Below the pieces are notes generated by a model. That model ran no database searches and was not told the origin of the DNA. It worked only from the letters and a program-made list of their open reading frames with translations. Shown piece after piece: positions 25,148-33,975 of a DNA stretch of 37,043 bases. The stretch lies in the NCBI GenBank assembly GCA_038120295.1, contig JAYOLL010000030.1, positions 1 through 37,043 on the forward strand, in the 5' to 3' direction. Origin of the DNA: JAYOEY01 sp038120295 (lineage in GTDB: Bacteria; Pseudomonadota; Alphaproteobacteria; MPNO01; UBA2964). Position numbers and translations under genes: made by a program. Every line of letters starts with the position of its first letter. The stretch's first letter is position 1.

Positions 25148-26227
25148 ATGACACTTATCCTGAACAACGAACAGGTGACAGGCTTGCTCCCGATGGACGA
25201 ACTCGTTCCGGTCCTTGAGGAAGCCTATATCGAGCTGGTCGAAGGGCGCGGCGCCAACCGGGTTCGTTCGGACATCGTGACGCCGACGACGCAACGCGAA
25301 GACGGGCTCTATGCGCTGAAATCGATGGATGGGGTCATTCCGAAATTCGGCGTGGGCGCGATACGACTGAATTCCGATATTCTGACTTTTCCTGTCACTG
25401 GCAACGAGATGCGCCGCGTCAAGGTACCGGCGGCACCCGGCGAACGATATGTCGGACTGGTTCTGTTATTCAGTACGCATACCGGCGAGCCACTGATGAT
25501 CGTTCCCGATGGCGTCATCCAGAGGGCCCGGGTCGGCGCGACCAATGCGATTGCGGCGAAATACATGGCCCGCGAAGACGCCGACTCTCTTGCCTTACTC
25601 GGTTCGGGCTGGCAGGCGGGCTCAGCGCTCGAAGCCCACGCGGCGGTTCGGAAGCTGAAAAGAATAACTGTTTTCAGCCCAAACCCGGAGAATCGCGCCG
25701 CCTTCGCAAAAGAATGGAGCGAAAAATCCGGAATTGACGTCGTACCCTGCAGTTCAGGCGAGGAGGCCTGCAAAGGGGCTGCGATGGTTATTTGCGCGAC
25801 CAATGCCGTCATGCCGGTATTCTTCCGCGAATGGATCGAGCCTGGGATGCATGTCGGTACGATCAGACCGGGTGCGACGGAAATCGACAGAAAGGCGCTC
25901 GACGCCATCGACCTGTTCGCTCTGCTCGATCACGACGATGCGTGCCAGCTGATATACTCACACGGCGTGCAGGTGGGGGAAGACAAGGTCGGCAGCTACA
26001 ACGTCGAGCATGACGAGTTTCATAACTCGATGGCTTCGCTGCCGCAGATCATGGTCGGTCAGCGCGAAGGGCGTACCAGCGACGAGCAGGTAAGCTGCTT
26101 TTTCAACAATCTCGGCATGGGGTATCAGTTCGCCGCCGCCGGCTATCTGCTGCACAAGAAGGCTGTCGAGGCCGGGATCGGGCATGACCTGCCGACCGAC
26201 TGGTTTACCGAACTCGAACATCCGTGA
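25148..26227 (+). CDS. Ornithine cyclodeaminase/mu-crystallin family protein
   Basis: 359-residue NAD(P)-binding protein of the OCD/mu-crystallin family. Members include ornithine cyclodeaminase, alanine dehydrogenase-like and imine reductase enzymes. The Rossmann glycine motif LLGSGWQAGSALEA lies near residues 150-163. VKVPAAPGERYVG and RARVGATNAIAAKY are conserved landmarks of the substrate-binding side. It is longer than mu-crystallin by a C-terminal tail. AGGGAAAA precedes the ATG. The aldolase gene starts 4 bp after its stop, so the two are one operon. Specific ornithine chemistry is not assured. Confidence 0.85.
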   Translation: MTLILNNEQVTGLLPMDELVPVLEEAYIELVEGRGANRVRSDIVTPTTQREDGLYALKSMDGVIPKFGVGAIRLNSDILTFPVTGNEMRRVKVPAAPGERYVGLVLLFSTHTGEPLMIVPDGVIQRARVGATNAIAAKYMAREDADSLALLGSGWQAGSALEAHAAVRKLKRITVFSPNPENRAAFAKEWSEKSGIDVVPCSSGEEACKGAAMVICATNAVMPVFFREWIEPGMHVGTIRPGATEIDRKALDAIDLFALLDHDDACQLIYSHGVQVGEDKVGSYNVEHDEFHNSMASLPQIMVGQREGRTSDEQVSCFFNNLGMGYQFAAAGYLLHKKAVEAGIGHDLPTDWFTELEHP

Positions 26228-26231
26228 ACGG

Positions 26232-27017
26232 ATGGAAAATGGCATAAAAGCAAAACTCGCCGCTGGCGAGACCGTACTGTGCCTCTGCGTACGCATGGCG
26301 CGGACGGTCGATATCGGGGCGATCGCCGCGGCATCGGGCTACGATTCCCTGTATGTCGATCTGGAGCACAGCGCGATTTCGATAGATGCCGCCGCCCAGA
26401 TCTGCGCAGCGGCGCCCGGTTTCGGGGTAACGCCGCTCGTACGCGTGCCGGAAGGAGATCTGGGGATGGCGTCGCGGTTGCTCGATAATGGCGCACAGGG
26501 CGTTATATTGCCGCATGTAGAGACCGCTGACCGGGCTCGCGATCTGGTCGATGCATCGCTGTTCCCGCCTGAGGGCACACGGTCCGCCGCCGGCTCGACG
26601 GTTCATCTCGGCTTCGAACGAATGCCGCTTTCCGAAATCGGCGAGCGCCTCAATGCGATGACATTGTCGACCGTCATGATCGAGACTGAAAAAGGCGTCG
26701 CGAATGCGGACGAGATCGCCGCGGTGCCGGGGATAGATATGGTGATGGTCGGCACCAACGATCTGTCGTCTGCGATGGGCGTTCCCGGACAGCTCGACGC
26801 GCCCGCGATGCTGGAGGCCTGCCGTGCGGTCGTTGCAGCATGTGTGCGTCATGACAAGGTGTTCGCCATCGGCGGGGTGCGCGGCGACACCGAACTCGTG
26901 AAAACCTTTGCACAGATGGGGGCGCGCTTCTTTATCGCGGGGATGGACGCGTCTTACCTTCAGGCGGCCGCCACTGCCGATGTCGAAGCCCTGCACGCTG
27001 CCCTCGCACAAATCTGA
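26232..27017 (+). CDS. HpcH/HpaI aldolase family protein
   Basis: 261-residue class II (metal-dependent) pyruvate-type aldolase with a TIM-barrel, related to 2,4-dihydroxyhept-2-enedioate aldolase and 2-keto-3-deoxy-L-rhamnonate aldolase. SLYVDLEHSAI (near residues 39-49), QGVILPHVETADRA and VMIETEKGVANADEI supply the expected metal-binding acids. VMVGTNDLS follows as in the family. The ATG at 26232 is used. An earlier in-frame ATG at 26184 would overlap the cyclodeaminase gene by 44 bp. It probably cleaves a hydroxy-keto acid. The partner gene upstream hints at one catabolic route. Confidence 0.85.
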   Translation: MENGIKAKLAAGETVLCLCVRMARTVDIGAIAAASGYDSLYVDLEHSAISIDAAAQICAAAPGFGVTPLVRVPEGDLGMASRLLDNGAQGVILPHVETADRARDLVDASLFPPEGTRSAAGSTVHLGFERMPLSEIGERLNAMTLSTVMIETEKGVANADEIAAVPGIDMVMVGTNDLSSAMGVPGQLDAPAMLEACRAVVAACVRHDKVFAIGGVRGDTELVKTFAQMGARFFIAGMDASYLQAAATADVEALHAALAQI

Positions 27018-27065
27018 CCTACCGGCTAAAACTCCAGTACACCCGAATAACTGGAGGAATCTCGA

Positions 27066-27551
27066 ATGCCTTCTTTCGACATTGTTTCGAAAACCGACAT
27101 GGTAGAAATCGACAACGCCCTTCAGGGCGCGCTGCGCGAAATCGGCACGCGTTACGATTTCAAGGGAAGCGTCACCGAAATAGAACGTGCCGACGAAGCG
27201 ATCGTCGTTCGTACCGAAGACGATTTGAAGCTTAAACAGGTTCAGGAACTGCTTCGCGGACACATGGCGAAACGAAAGGTTGACGTCGGGATGCTGGATT
27301 TTCAGGAGCCGGAGAAAGCCTTTGGAAATTCCCTGCGCCAGACGATTCGCGTCCGGCAGGGAATCGAGCGCGACCTGGCGCAGAAAATCGTCAAGACCAT
27401 CAAGGCATCGAAGGTCAAGGTGCAGGTCGCCATTCAGGGCGATGAGCTTCGTGTGTCAGGCAAGAAGCGGGACGACCTGCAGGCCGCCATCGCCGCCGTC
27501 AAGGAAAGCAAGCCGGGTCAGCCTCTTCAGTACGTTAATTTCCGCGACTGA
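27066..27551 (+). CDS. yajQ: YajQ family nucleotide (c-di-GMP)-binding protein
   Basis: 161-residue YajQ/UPF0234 protein. It opens with the invariant MPSFDIVSKTD and continues with RYDFKGS, IRQGIERDLAQKI-like and IQGDELRVSGKKRDDLQ segments, in two ferredoxin-like halves. Relatives bind cyclic di-GMP and in Xanthomonas affect gene regulation and virulence. In other bacteria the role is poorly defined. A strong GGAGGA (27053-27058) precedes the ATG. It is separated by 48 bp from the aldolase and may be transcribed from its own promoter. It is full length with no abnormalities. Confidence 0.93.
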   Translation: MPSFDIVSKTDMVEIDNALQGALREIGTRYDFKGSVTEIERADEAIVVRTEDDLKLKQVQELLRGHMAKRKVDVGMLDFQEPEKAFGNSLRQTIRVRQGIERDLAQKIVKTIKASKVKVQVAIQGDELRVSGKKRDDLQAAIAAVKESKPGQPLQYVNFRD

Positions 27552-27554
27552 GAA

Positions 27555-28319
27555 TTAGTGCGGGCAGAACGCGCCGCCGTTCACGTGGATGGTCTGGCCG
27601 CTGATATAGCTTGCATTCGGGCCGACGAGAAAACGGATCAGGTTCGCCATGTCCTGCGGCACGCCTAGCCGGCCCAGCGGAATGCCGGATGCGTCGGGCG
27701 CTTTCGATTTCGATGAACTGCTGCCTTCGAGGTCCGTGTCGAACGTGCCTACCACAACGAAGTTGGCGCGAATGCCGTGCTTGCCCAGATCGAAGGCAAG
27801 GCCGCGCATCATGCCGCCAAGGCCGGCCTTGGACGCCATGCCGTGTACGCGCTCGGGCTGGCCGCGATAGGAGTTCAGCCCTCCTACGCCGATGATGGAC
27901 CCGCCGCCCCGCTCAATCATGCTGGGCACGCAGGCCTTGGACATCAGGAATGCCCCCTGAAAGGCCGCGCCAAGCGCGAATTCCCAGGTTTCGGTATCGA
28001 GATCGACGAAAGGTGTCCGGGCGCGCCCCGCAGCGTTATTCACGAGGACGTCGATCCCGCCGAATTCCTCAATGGTCGCCGACGCCATCGCGTCGACCGC
28101 CCCGGCGTCTGTTATGTCGGCAACGAAAGGAAGAGCCCGGCCGCCTTCATCGACGATCTCCCGAGCGACCTGTTCGCACAGATCGCCCGACGTACGGGCA
28201 TTGATGACTACTGCCGCGCCAGCGCGGGCGAGCTCCCGTGCCGTCGCCTTGCCGATGTTGCGGGCGCTGCCCGTGATGATCGCGACCTTGCCTGAGAGCT
28301 CTTTTACCGGTTCCGCCAT
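27555..28319 (-). CDS. SDR-family protein lacking the catalytic Tyr and Ser
   Basis: 254-residue short-chain dehydrogenase/reductase fold. The cofactor motif TGSARNIG (16-23) and NNAAG (94-98) are intact, and K164 is present. However, the YxxxK position reads G160-M-A-S-K164, and the usual Ser site (~147) is also Gly. Nearby Y151 or H159 might substitute, or the protein may be non-catalytic or use unusual chemistry. The ATG at 28319 is preferred. A longer frame upstream runs through the esterase gene. It lies 13 bp after the esterase stop, so the two are probably co-transcribed. It is convergent with yajQ. Confidence 0.85.
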   Translation of the reverse strand: MAEPVKELSGKVAIITGSARNIGKATARELARAGAAVVINARTSGDLCEQVAREIVDEGGRALPFVADITDAGAVDAMASATIEEFGGIDVLVNNAAGRARTPFVDLDTETWEFALGAAFQGAFLMSKACVPSMIERGGGSIIGVGGLNSYRGQPERVHGMASKAGLGGMMRGLAFDLGKHGIRANFVVVGTFDTDLEGSSSSKSKAPDASGIPLGRLGVPQDMANLIRFLVGPNASYISGQTIHVNGGAFCPH

Positions 28320-28332
28320 TGTCGATCTGTCC

Positions 28333-29154
28333 TCACCTGTTCTGAGCAAGCACGAAATTGCGCAGCGCTTCGATGGCCTGCGCGGTCTCTGGTGCGTCAG
28401 GGTTCGCTGTAACAAAGGTGTGCGGCTGGCCTTCGAATTTATGTACCGCCACCTCTCCGCCTGCGGCCCTGTAGGCCTCGGCGAACATGTCCGCGCGATC
28501 GTGATCGACATTTTCGTCCGCTGTTCCCTGCACGATGATCATGGGCGGCTTGCAGGTTGTCTCGCCGCGGCCGACAATCTGAGCGGGGTTGCCTGTTTCC
28601 ATGGCGGTTTCGTTCTCGAAATAGGCGTTGTGCGCGTTCACCAGCCTGTCCTTGCCGGTTTTCTGCGCCATAACGTAGCGCGCCAGCGGGTCGAGGATCG
28701 GCCAGCAGGCTATAAAAAAGTCGAGGCCCGCATCCACGCCGTCCAGAGTGGAGTCGGGTAAGCAGTAAAGTGGGTCGTCGGGTCGAAACGCTATCAGCCC
28801 CATCATCTGCCCGCCGCTGGATGAGCCGAGTCCACCAACCTTGCCGACGTTGAGGCCGAGCGACGAAGCGTTCTTCTTGAACCAGCGGACCGCGTAATTC
28901 ACATCGGTGACCGGTTCGGGAAATTTCGCCTGCGATGACAGCCGGAAATCCAGCGCGCAGACCCCGATTCCGTGAGACGCAAAGTCCTCGTGAATCTTCT
29001 GGTTGTTCATCCGGTCTCCCGAAGCCCATGCGCCGCCATGCGCGTCGATGACGAACGGGATAGCGCCGGCTGTATCCGGTCGGTAGAGGCGGGCCAGGAG
29101 TTCGATCCCGTCCACCGTACGGTAAGGGATGTCGTCAACGGTATAGTCAGTCAT
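28333..29154 (-). CDS. Alpha/beta hydrolase (esterase/carboxylesterase type)
   Basis: 273-residue alpha/beta hydrolase. The oxyanion motif HGGAW (39-43) marks the hormone-sensitive-lipase-like branch. The nucleophile elbow is GSSSGG with S112. The remaining triad fits D213 (TADENVD) and H245 (QPHTF). There is no signal peptide, so it is cytoplasmic. It follows the metallo-hydrolase gene (39 bp) and precedes the SDR, forming a three-gene minus-strand operon likely to process an ester- or lactone-containing compound. The substrate cannot be given. Confidence 0.85.
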   Translation of the reverse strand: MTDYTVDDIPYRTVDGIELLARLYRPDTAGAIPFVIDAHGGAWASGDRMNNQKIHEDFASHGIGVCALDFRLSSQAKFPEPVTDVNYAVRWFKKNASSLGLNVGKVGGLGSSSGGQMMGLIAFRPDDPLYCLPDSTLDGVDAGLDFFIACWPILDPLARYVMAQKTGKDRLVNAHNAYFENETAMETGNPAQIVGRGETTCKPPMIIVQGTADENVDHDRADMFAEAYRAAGGEVAVHKFEGQPHTFVTANPDAPETAQAIEALRNFVLAQNR

Positions 29155-29193
29155 GGGGCGGTGCTCTTCTGGATTGGGGTTTTCCGGGACGGG

Positions 29194-30081
29194 TTATTCG
29201 CCGAGAAAGGTAAAGGTGAATTCTCCTCCGACATCGGCAGGAGCGCGCTCGATCCGTCCTCCCGTCGGGGCCGGGAAATGCGCGGGGTATACAAGTGTAT
29301 CCGTTTCGGCATGCCGGTCGAGGAAACTGCGCCGCATGGTGCGCGCTGCCGACTGGTCTGTGCAGAAATTGGTGCTCCAGTCGGGAAAATGGCACTGGAT
29401 CTTGTGATGCATCAGGTCGCCGCACAGAATTGCGCGGCCGCCCCCGGAAGAGAGGTTCACGCCAACCAGTCCAGGCGAATGGCCGGGCAGGGGTTCGAGC
29501 CAGATGCCGGTCTCGATCTCATGGTCGGATTCGACAAGGTCCGCGCGACCGGCCTCGACGATTGGTAGCACGCTGTCCGCGATATAGTTCCCGGTGCGCG
29601 GCAGTTGGGTCTCCGTGGCGAGTTGCTGCCAGTGCTCCCATTCCTTCTTCGCGAAGATGTAGCGGGCATTCGGGAAGGTGGGCACCCAGTGACCGTTTTC
29701 GAGTTTCGTGTTCCAGCCGACATGGTCGACATGCATATGGGTGCACAGGACGAAATCGATGTCTTCGGGCCGTGCGCCCGCCGCCGCCAGCGTATCGAGC
29801 CAGTTCCATTGCCGGTGATGGAAATGCGAACCGTGCCGCTCCTTGTCGTTGCCGCCGCATGAATCGACCAGAATGGTGTGATGCGGTGTCCTGATCAGGA
29901 AACTCTGAATGACGACGACCAGATGGCCCTTGTCGTTCAGGTGGCGCGGCTCCATCCAGCCTCGGTGCGGCGCTACAGCGTCCTCGCTCCAGTCGGGAAA
30001 AACAGCTGTCGGCACAAGATGCGGGTCGTCGGATTCAACCACCCGCGTCAGGGAAATGTTGCCTAGGGTCAGGTCGCTCAT
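29194..30081 (-). CDS. MBL-fold metallo-hydrolase
   Basis: 295-residue metallo-beta-lactamase-fold hydrolase with a binuclear zinc or iron site. HMHVDHVG gives H115, H117, D119 and H120. Further ligands fit LPGHSPG (~204-210), the Asp of LCGDLMHHK and the late YPAHFP His. The layout resembles quorum-quenching lactonases and related hydrolases of the N-acyl-homoserine-lactone lactonase class, but sequence alone does not fix the substrate. It is the first gene of the operon with the esterase and SDR. It is divergent from the class II aldolase gene across a 220-bp region in which I see no gene. Confidence 0.85.
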   Translation of the reverse strand: MSDLTLGNISLTRVVESDDPHLVPTAVFPDWSEDAVAPHRGWMEPRHLNDKGHLVVVIQSFLIRTPHHTILVDSCGGNDKERHGSHFHHRQWNWLDTLAAAGARPEDIDFVLCTHMHVDHVGWNTKLENGHWVPTFPNARYIFAKKEWEHWQQLATETQLPRTGNYIADSVLPIVEAGRADLVESDHEIETGIWLEPLPGHSPGLVGVNLSSGGGRAILCGDLMHHKIQCHFPDWSTNFCTDQSAARTMRRSFLDRHAETDTLVYPAHFPAPTGGRIERAPADVGGEFTFTFLGE

Positions 30082-30301
30082 CAGGCGGCGGTCCGAATGT
30101 GATTGCTAAACAGGTTTATGGGTGGTCCTGGCATATCTTGTAAAGGCCGGTTGCCGGAAGCGCCGGTTCCCCAATGTTGTGTTCCCGTCGAATATTTGGC
30201 CCGGCTGCATGCGTCGTGTTTGCGATCGTTGCATTGCGGTGGGCTGACAATCGCTGCCTGTCGGGATATGACGTAGAGGACGCGAGATTCGGAAGACGGC
30301 T

Positions 30302-31033
30302 ATGGATAGCGAAACAACATTCGGCGTGATGCGCGATCTGGTCATCGCAAATCGCATACTTGCCAACGAAGGAGTGGTCGATGCGTTCGGTCACATCAGT
30401 GTCCGGCATCCGGAGAACCCGGAGCGCTATATCATGGCCTGTTCACGCAGTCCGGGCATCGTCACCCGGGACGACCTGATGGAGTACACGCTCGATGGGG
30501 ACCCTCTGAACAAGAAAGACCTTCCGATGTATGCGGAGCGGTTCATCCATGGCGGCGTTTATGAGCGGAGGCCCGACATACATGCGGTTGTGCATAATCA
30601 TTCGCACACTGTGATCCCGTTCGGGGTAACCGGAATTCCAATACGTCCGATCATCCATGTCGGCGCGTCAGTGGCCGGCGACGTGCCTGTCTGGGACATT
30701 CACGACAGGTTCGGCGATACATCGCTTCTCGTGCTCAACATGGATCACGCCCGCGACCTGGCGAACTGCCTAGGGAACGACAATCAGGCGGCGCTGATGC
30801 GCGGCCATGGCTGCGTGGTTGGCGGGAAGAACGTCAAGGAAGCGACGCTGCGGTCTATCTATCTCGAAGTGAATGCGAAACTGCAGCTTCAGTCAGAGTC
30901 GCTGGGTACGCCCCGCTATCTGACGCCCGGCGAGGTGGAGCAGGCCTGTCACCGGATGACGGTCGATCTCGCCATCAATCGAGCCTGGGAGTACTGGACG
31001 ATCCGCGCCGGCTGTCAGGATTTGCAGGCCTGA
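30302..31033 (+). CDS. Class II aldolase/adducin family protein
   Basis: 243-residue class II aldolase/adducin-fold protein, the family of fuculose-1-phosphate aldolase and several decarboxylases. Zinc ligands fit H98 and H100 in HNHSH and a later His in MRGHGC. E79 (AERFIH) matches the catalytic acid-base position. GHISVRHPENP near residue 30 is a family landmark. No partner sugar-kinase or isomerase genes are nearby. It reads toward zapE with a 22-bp gap. Many such proteins in Alphaproteobacteria act on aromatic or branched hydroxy acids; this one's substrate is unknown. Confidence 0.85.
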   Translation: MDSETTFGVMRDLVIANRILANEGVVDAFGHISVRHPENPERYIMACSRSPGIVTRDDLMEYTLDGDPLNKKDLPMYAERFIHGGVYERRPDIHAVVHNHSHTVIPFGVTGIPIRPIIHVGASVAGDVPVWDIHDRFGDTSLLVLNMDHARDLANCLGNDNQAALMRGHGCVVGGKNVKEATLRSIYLEVNAKLQLQSESLGTPRYLTPGEVEQACHRMTVDLAINRAWEYWTIRAGCQDLQA

Positions 31034-31055
31034 CGTTGCCAATGGATCGGGCCTG

Positions 31056-32198
31056 ATGGAGCAGCCAGGACCATCGGACGCGCTCGCTCAACGCGTTGCA
31101 AAGGGCGAAATGCAGCAGGACGAAGCACAGGCGCATGTCGCTCGGCGTCTCCAGTCGCTTCATGACGAACTCACGGCCCGGCGCCCTGCGGGATACCGCC
31201 TGCGGAACCGGCTGAAATCGATGCTCGGCCGCGAGCCCCCACCGCCGCCGCGAGGGCTCTACATCCACGGCCCGCCCGGGCGCGGCAAATCCATGCTGAT
31301 GGATCTTTTTTTCGATACGTCGCAGGTTCGCCGAAGGCGGCGGGTGCATGTCCATCCGTTCATGCAGGAGGTGCATGCGCAGCTTCACCAGTGGCGCACC
31401 GAAGGCGGCGGAAAGCAGGAGGAAGAGCCCTTGCCTCGTCTTGCGCGCAAGATCGCACAGGATACACGGCTGCTTTGCTTCGACGAATTTCAGGTAGAGG
31501 CGATCGCGGATGCCATGATTGTCGGCCGTCTGTTCGGGGCGCTGTTCGACGAAGGCGTGGTGGTGGTGGCGACGTCCAACACGGCGCCTGACGATCTGTA
31601 TAAGGACGGGCTGCAGCGCGCCCGGTTTTTGCCTTTCATCGATATCCTGAAGCAGAATGTCGACATTCTGGAACTGTCGACGGAAACCGACTACCGCCGC
31701 GACAGGCTGAAGGCGGTGGGCGTTTACCATGCGCCAAACGACGCGCATGCCAGGGAAGCGCTAGCCGATGCCTTCAACAGGTTGACCGACGGGGCGCGGC
31801 CCGAGGCAGGGGAAATCGTCGTGCAGGGCCGTACGATACCGGTTCCAGAGCAGGCAAGGGGCGTCGCCTGTTTCGGATTTTCCGAGCTTTGCGAGAACCC
31901 GCTGGGCTCTGCGGATTACTGGGCCATCGCCTGCCGATTTCAGACAGTCATCGTGTCGGGTATCCCGGAGATGAAGGCGGAGCATCGTGATGCCGCGAAG
32001 CGTTTCGCCGTGATGATCGAGACCTTCTATGAACAAAAAACTAAGTTGGTCTGTTCCGCGGCGGTGCCACCCGATGCGCTTTATCGGGATGGAGACGGTT
32101 CGGAGCTGTTCACGCGTGTCGCCTCGCGGCTGGAGGAAATGCAGTCGGAGGATTACCTGGCGGCCCCGCACCGTCCCGCTAATGCGCACGCTGCCTAA
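31056..32198 (+). CDS. zapE: ZapE/AFG1-family ATPase
   Basis: 380-residue P-loop ATPase of the AFG1/ZapE family. In Escherichia coli ZapE associates with the Z-ring under stress, and in mitochondria Afg1 aids respiratory-complex turnover. Walker A is GPPGRGKS (72-79) and Walker B is LLCFDEF (139-145), followed by the sensor region VATSNTAPDDLYKDGLQR. The N-terminal GYRLRNRL segment is typical. The gene ends with a 4-bp overlap with the convergent SDR gene. It is full length. It is often found alone in a conserved housekeeping setting, as here. Confidence 0.92.
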   Translation: MEQPGPSDALAQRVAKGEMQQDEAQAHVARRLQSLHDELTARRPAGYRLRNRLKSMLGREPPPPPRGLYIHGPPGRGKSMLMDLFFDTSQVRRRRRVHVHPFMQEVHAQLHQWRTEGGGKQEEEPLPRLARKIAQDTRLLCFDEFQVEAIADAMIVGRLFGALFDEGVVVVATSNTAPDDLYKDGLQRARFLPFIDILKQNVDILELSTETDYRRDRLKAVGVYHAPNDAHAREALADAFNRLTDGARPEAGEIVVQGRTIPVPEQARGVACFGFSELCENPLGSADYWAIACRFQTVIVSGIPEMKAEHRDAAKRFAVMIETFYEQKTKLVCSAAVPPDALYRDGDGSELFTRVASRLEEMQSEDYLAAPHRPANAHAA

Positions 32199-33070
32199 AC
32201 GGAGTCAGGCGCGGTCCAGGTCCTTGACAGACGGGTGTCACGCGACGGCGGCAGAAAGATGGCCGGCTCGCGCGCCGCTTCCGCTGCTTTGTCCGGCGGC
32301 AGGTCGTCTCGCCAGTTTTTGCCGACAAATCGACAGCCCGTAATGCTGTCAGCGTTTCCGCTTGCCAGATAGACAGAGATTGGCGCGATAATCCCGGCAT
32401 CCATATAAATCTTGCCCGACTCTCGTCCTCTCTCACGGGCCTTCGGCAGGACGAACTCCGTGTCGACGCTGCCGCCGGGAGCGATCGAATTTACGGTAAC
32501 GCCGGTTTCCAGAAGATCCTGCGCCCAGCAGAGCGTCATGGCCTCGACCGCAGCCTTGCTTGGCCCGTATGGCGAGTTCATCGGCCGGTGCATGGAATCG
32601 CGGGATTTCGTGACGTTGAGAATCCGTCCCCAGCCGCGGTCGATCATGTGGCGTACGACGGAGTGCGCCATGTTGAACGGGCCGTTGACATTTGTATCGA
32701 CGATCTCGCTCCAGCCGTCGGGATCGCCCTCCCAGAACGGTGCGTGATCGTCCGTTATCGAACGCTGGCCGCGTCCGGCGTTGTTGACCAGAATATCGAC
32801 TGCGCCAAAGCGTTCGATCGTCCGTTCGACCGCTTCGCGGCACGCTGCCCGGTCGGTGACGTCGGCGATCACGGGCAGGGACACTGCCTTGCCCGACAAA
32901 CTGTCGATCTCCGCGGCGACCGTTTCTATTTCCGATTCATGGCTCGATGCCGTGATTGCGATCCCGCGCGCACCGGCGCCGGCATAGGCGATGGCAATCG
33001 CTCTTCCAAGTCCGCGTCCGCCCCCGGTAACGATTGCAACCTTGTCCTTTAGTGCGTTTCTCAACGACAT
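32195..33070 (-). CDS. Short-chain dehydrogenase/reductase (classical type)
   Basis: 291-residue SDR with the complete classical active site: TGGGRGLG (15-22), NNAGRG (96-101), a catalytic-type Ser in the NVTKSRDS stretch and Y168-x3-K172. It should be a functional NAD(P)-dependent alcohol or ketone oxidoreductase. A C-terminal extension of about 35 residues beyond the usual fold ends in DSV. The ATG at 33070 is preceded by GGGAGA. The frame extends 17 codons further upstream but without family similarity. Its upstream region is divergent from the DUF2390 gene. The substrate is unknown. Confidence 0.88.
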   Translation of the reverse strand: MSLRNALKDKVAIVTGGGRGLGRAIAIAYAGAGARGIAITASSHESEIETVAAEIDSLSGKAVSLPVIADVTDRAACREAVERTIERFGAVDILVNNAGRGQRSITDDHAPFWEGDPDGWSEIVDTNVNGPFNMAHSVVRHMIDRGWGRILNVTKSRDSMHRPMNSPYGPSKAAVEAMTLCWAQDLLETGVTVNSIAPGGSVDTEFVLPKARERGRESGKIYMDAGIIAPISVYLASGNADSITGCRFVGKNWRDDLPPDKAAEAAREPAIFLPPSRDTRLSRTWTAPDSV

Positions 33071-33167
33071 TTCGATCTCCCGCTGGCGTATATCGTATTC
33101 CTCACCGCATTGGCTTGTCATTGCAACGCCGATGGGCGAAAAGAAGCCGTCGCATTCGGGGAGTGAT

Positions 33168-33728
33168 ATGTCCGGTATTTCTTTTGAAGATCATCCCTTC
33201 TGGGATTACGCGCTTTCGGTCTATGGCGGCGACGGCGTGTCGGCAGCCTGTATCGCGCTCCAGGACAAGCATGAAATCGATGTGAACTATCTTCTCTTGT
33301 CGTTGTGGACGGGGCATGACGGTCGGCCTCCGCTGACGCCTGCCGAGTTTGACGCGCTTTTCCAGGTGACCGAGAGCTGGAACAGGGAGATCGTCTGCGA
33401 AATCAGGGATCTCAGGGCGAAGGTCAGCAGCGGTTACGGCGCGGTAGGGGAGGCCCGGCGATCGGCGGTCCGAAACGCCGTGCTTACGCTTGAGATTGAT
33501 TGCGAACATGTCGAATTGCTCGCCATGGCAGAGGTGCTGGGGCCGCCTCTGGGCAAGACAGTTGATCCTTCCGAGGCGCGGGCCGTGGTTCTGTCGAATA
33601 TCAAATCCTACTTCAACAGGCGGCAGGTCTCCGTGGACGCAGAGGATTTCGTCGCGCTGGCGACAATTCTGGCGTCGGCCTATCCCGGTACCGACACGGC
33701 GACCGTGCGTGAACTCTGGAACGATTAG
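33168..33728 (+). CDS. DUF2390/TIGR02444 family protein
   Basis: 186-residue, acidic, mostly helical protein of the uncharacterised TIGR02444/DUF2390 family. It is recognised by the opening HPFWDYALSVYGG, the central VNYLLLSLW, and the length. No catalytic motif is evident, and no signal peptide or membrane segment is seen. The ATG at 33168 has GGGGAG a few bases before it. A much longer frame upstream is non-coding on this strand and overlaps the divergent SDR gene. The lipoprotein gene follows directly after its stop, so both are probably one transcript. Confidence 0.75.
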   Translation: MSGISFEDHPFWDYALSVYGGDGVSAACIALQDKHEIDVNYLLLSLWTGHDGRPPLTPAEFDALFQVTESWNREIVCEIRDLRAKVSSGYGAVGEARRSAVRNAVLTLEIDCEHVELLAMAEVLGPPLGKTVDPSEARAVVLSNIKSYFNRRQVSVDAEDFVALATILASAYPGTDTATVRELWND

Positions 33729-33729
33729 G

Positions 33730-33975
33730 ATGGGGCGAGCCCTGAAGGTGCTGTTTCTCGCGTCTGTCCTGGCGGGGGGGTGCACGTGGGTCGAAAAGTC
33801 CGACGAAAACTTCGTAACCATTGGCACCGGCGATTTCGGCGCATTGGCGCCCGGTTTGAGGCAGGTCGTTTCCTATCCCGAGGCGCGGGCGCATTGTGCG
33901 AAATTCGACAAGGTTGCAGAGCTTTACGACCTCAAGGGAAAGAACGCCGTCTGGCAGTGCGTGCCGCGGGAGTGA
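33730..33975 (+). CDS. Small putative lipoprotein
   Basis: 81-residue protein whose ATG lies one base after the upstream stop. Residues 1-18 form a short signal peptide ending in the lipobox LAGGC, so the mature protein would begin at that Cys and be lipid-anchored. The mature part holds few recognisable features and two further Cys (one near the middle, one near the end) that could form a disulfide. No function can be assigned. Coupling with DUF2390 suggests a shared envelope-related job, by inference only. Its 3' end overlaps the small ORF on the other strand by 44 bp. Confidence 0.65.
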   Translation: MGRALKVLFLASVLAGGCTWVEKSDENFVTIGTGDFGALAPGLRQVVSYPEARAHCAKFDKVAELYDLKGKNAVWQCVPRE

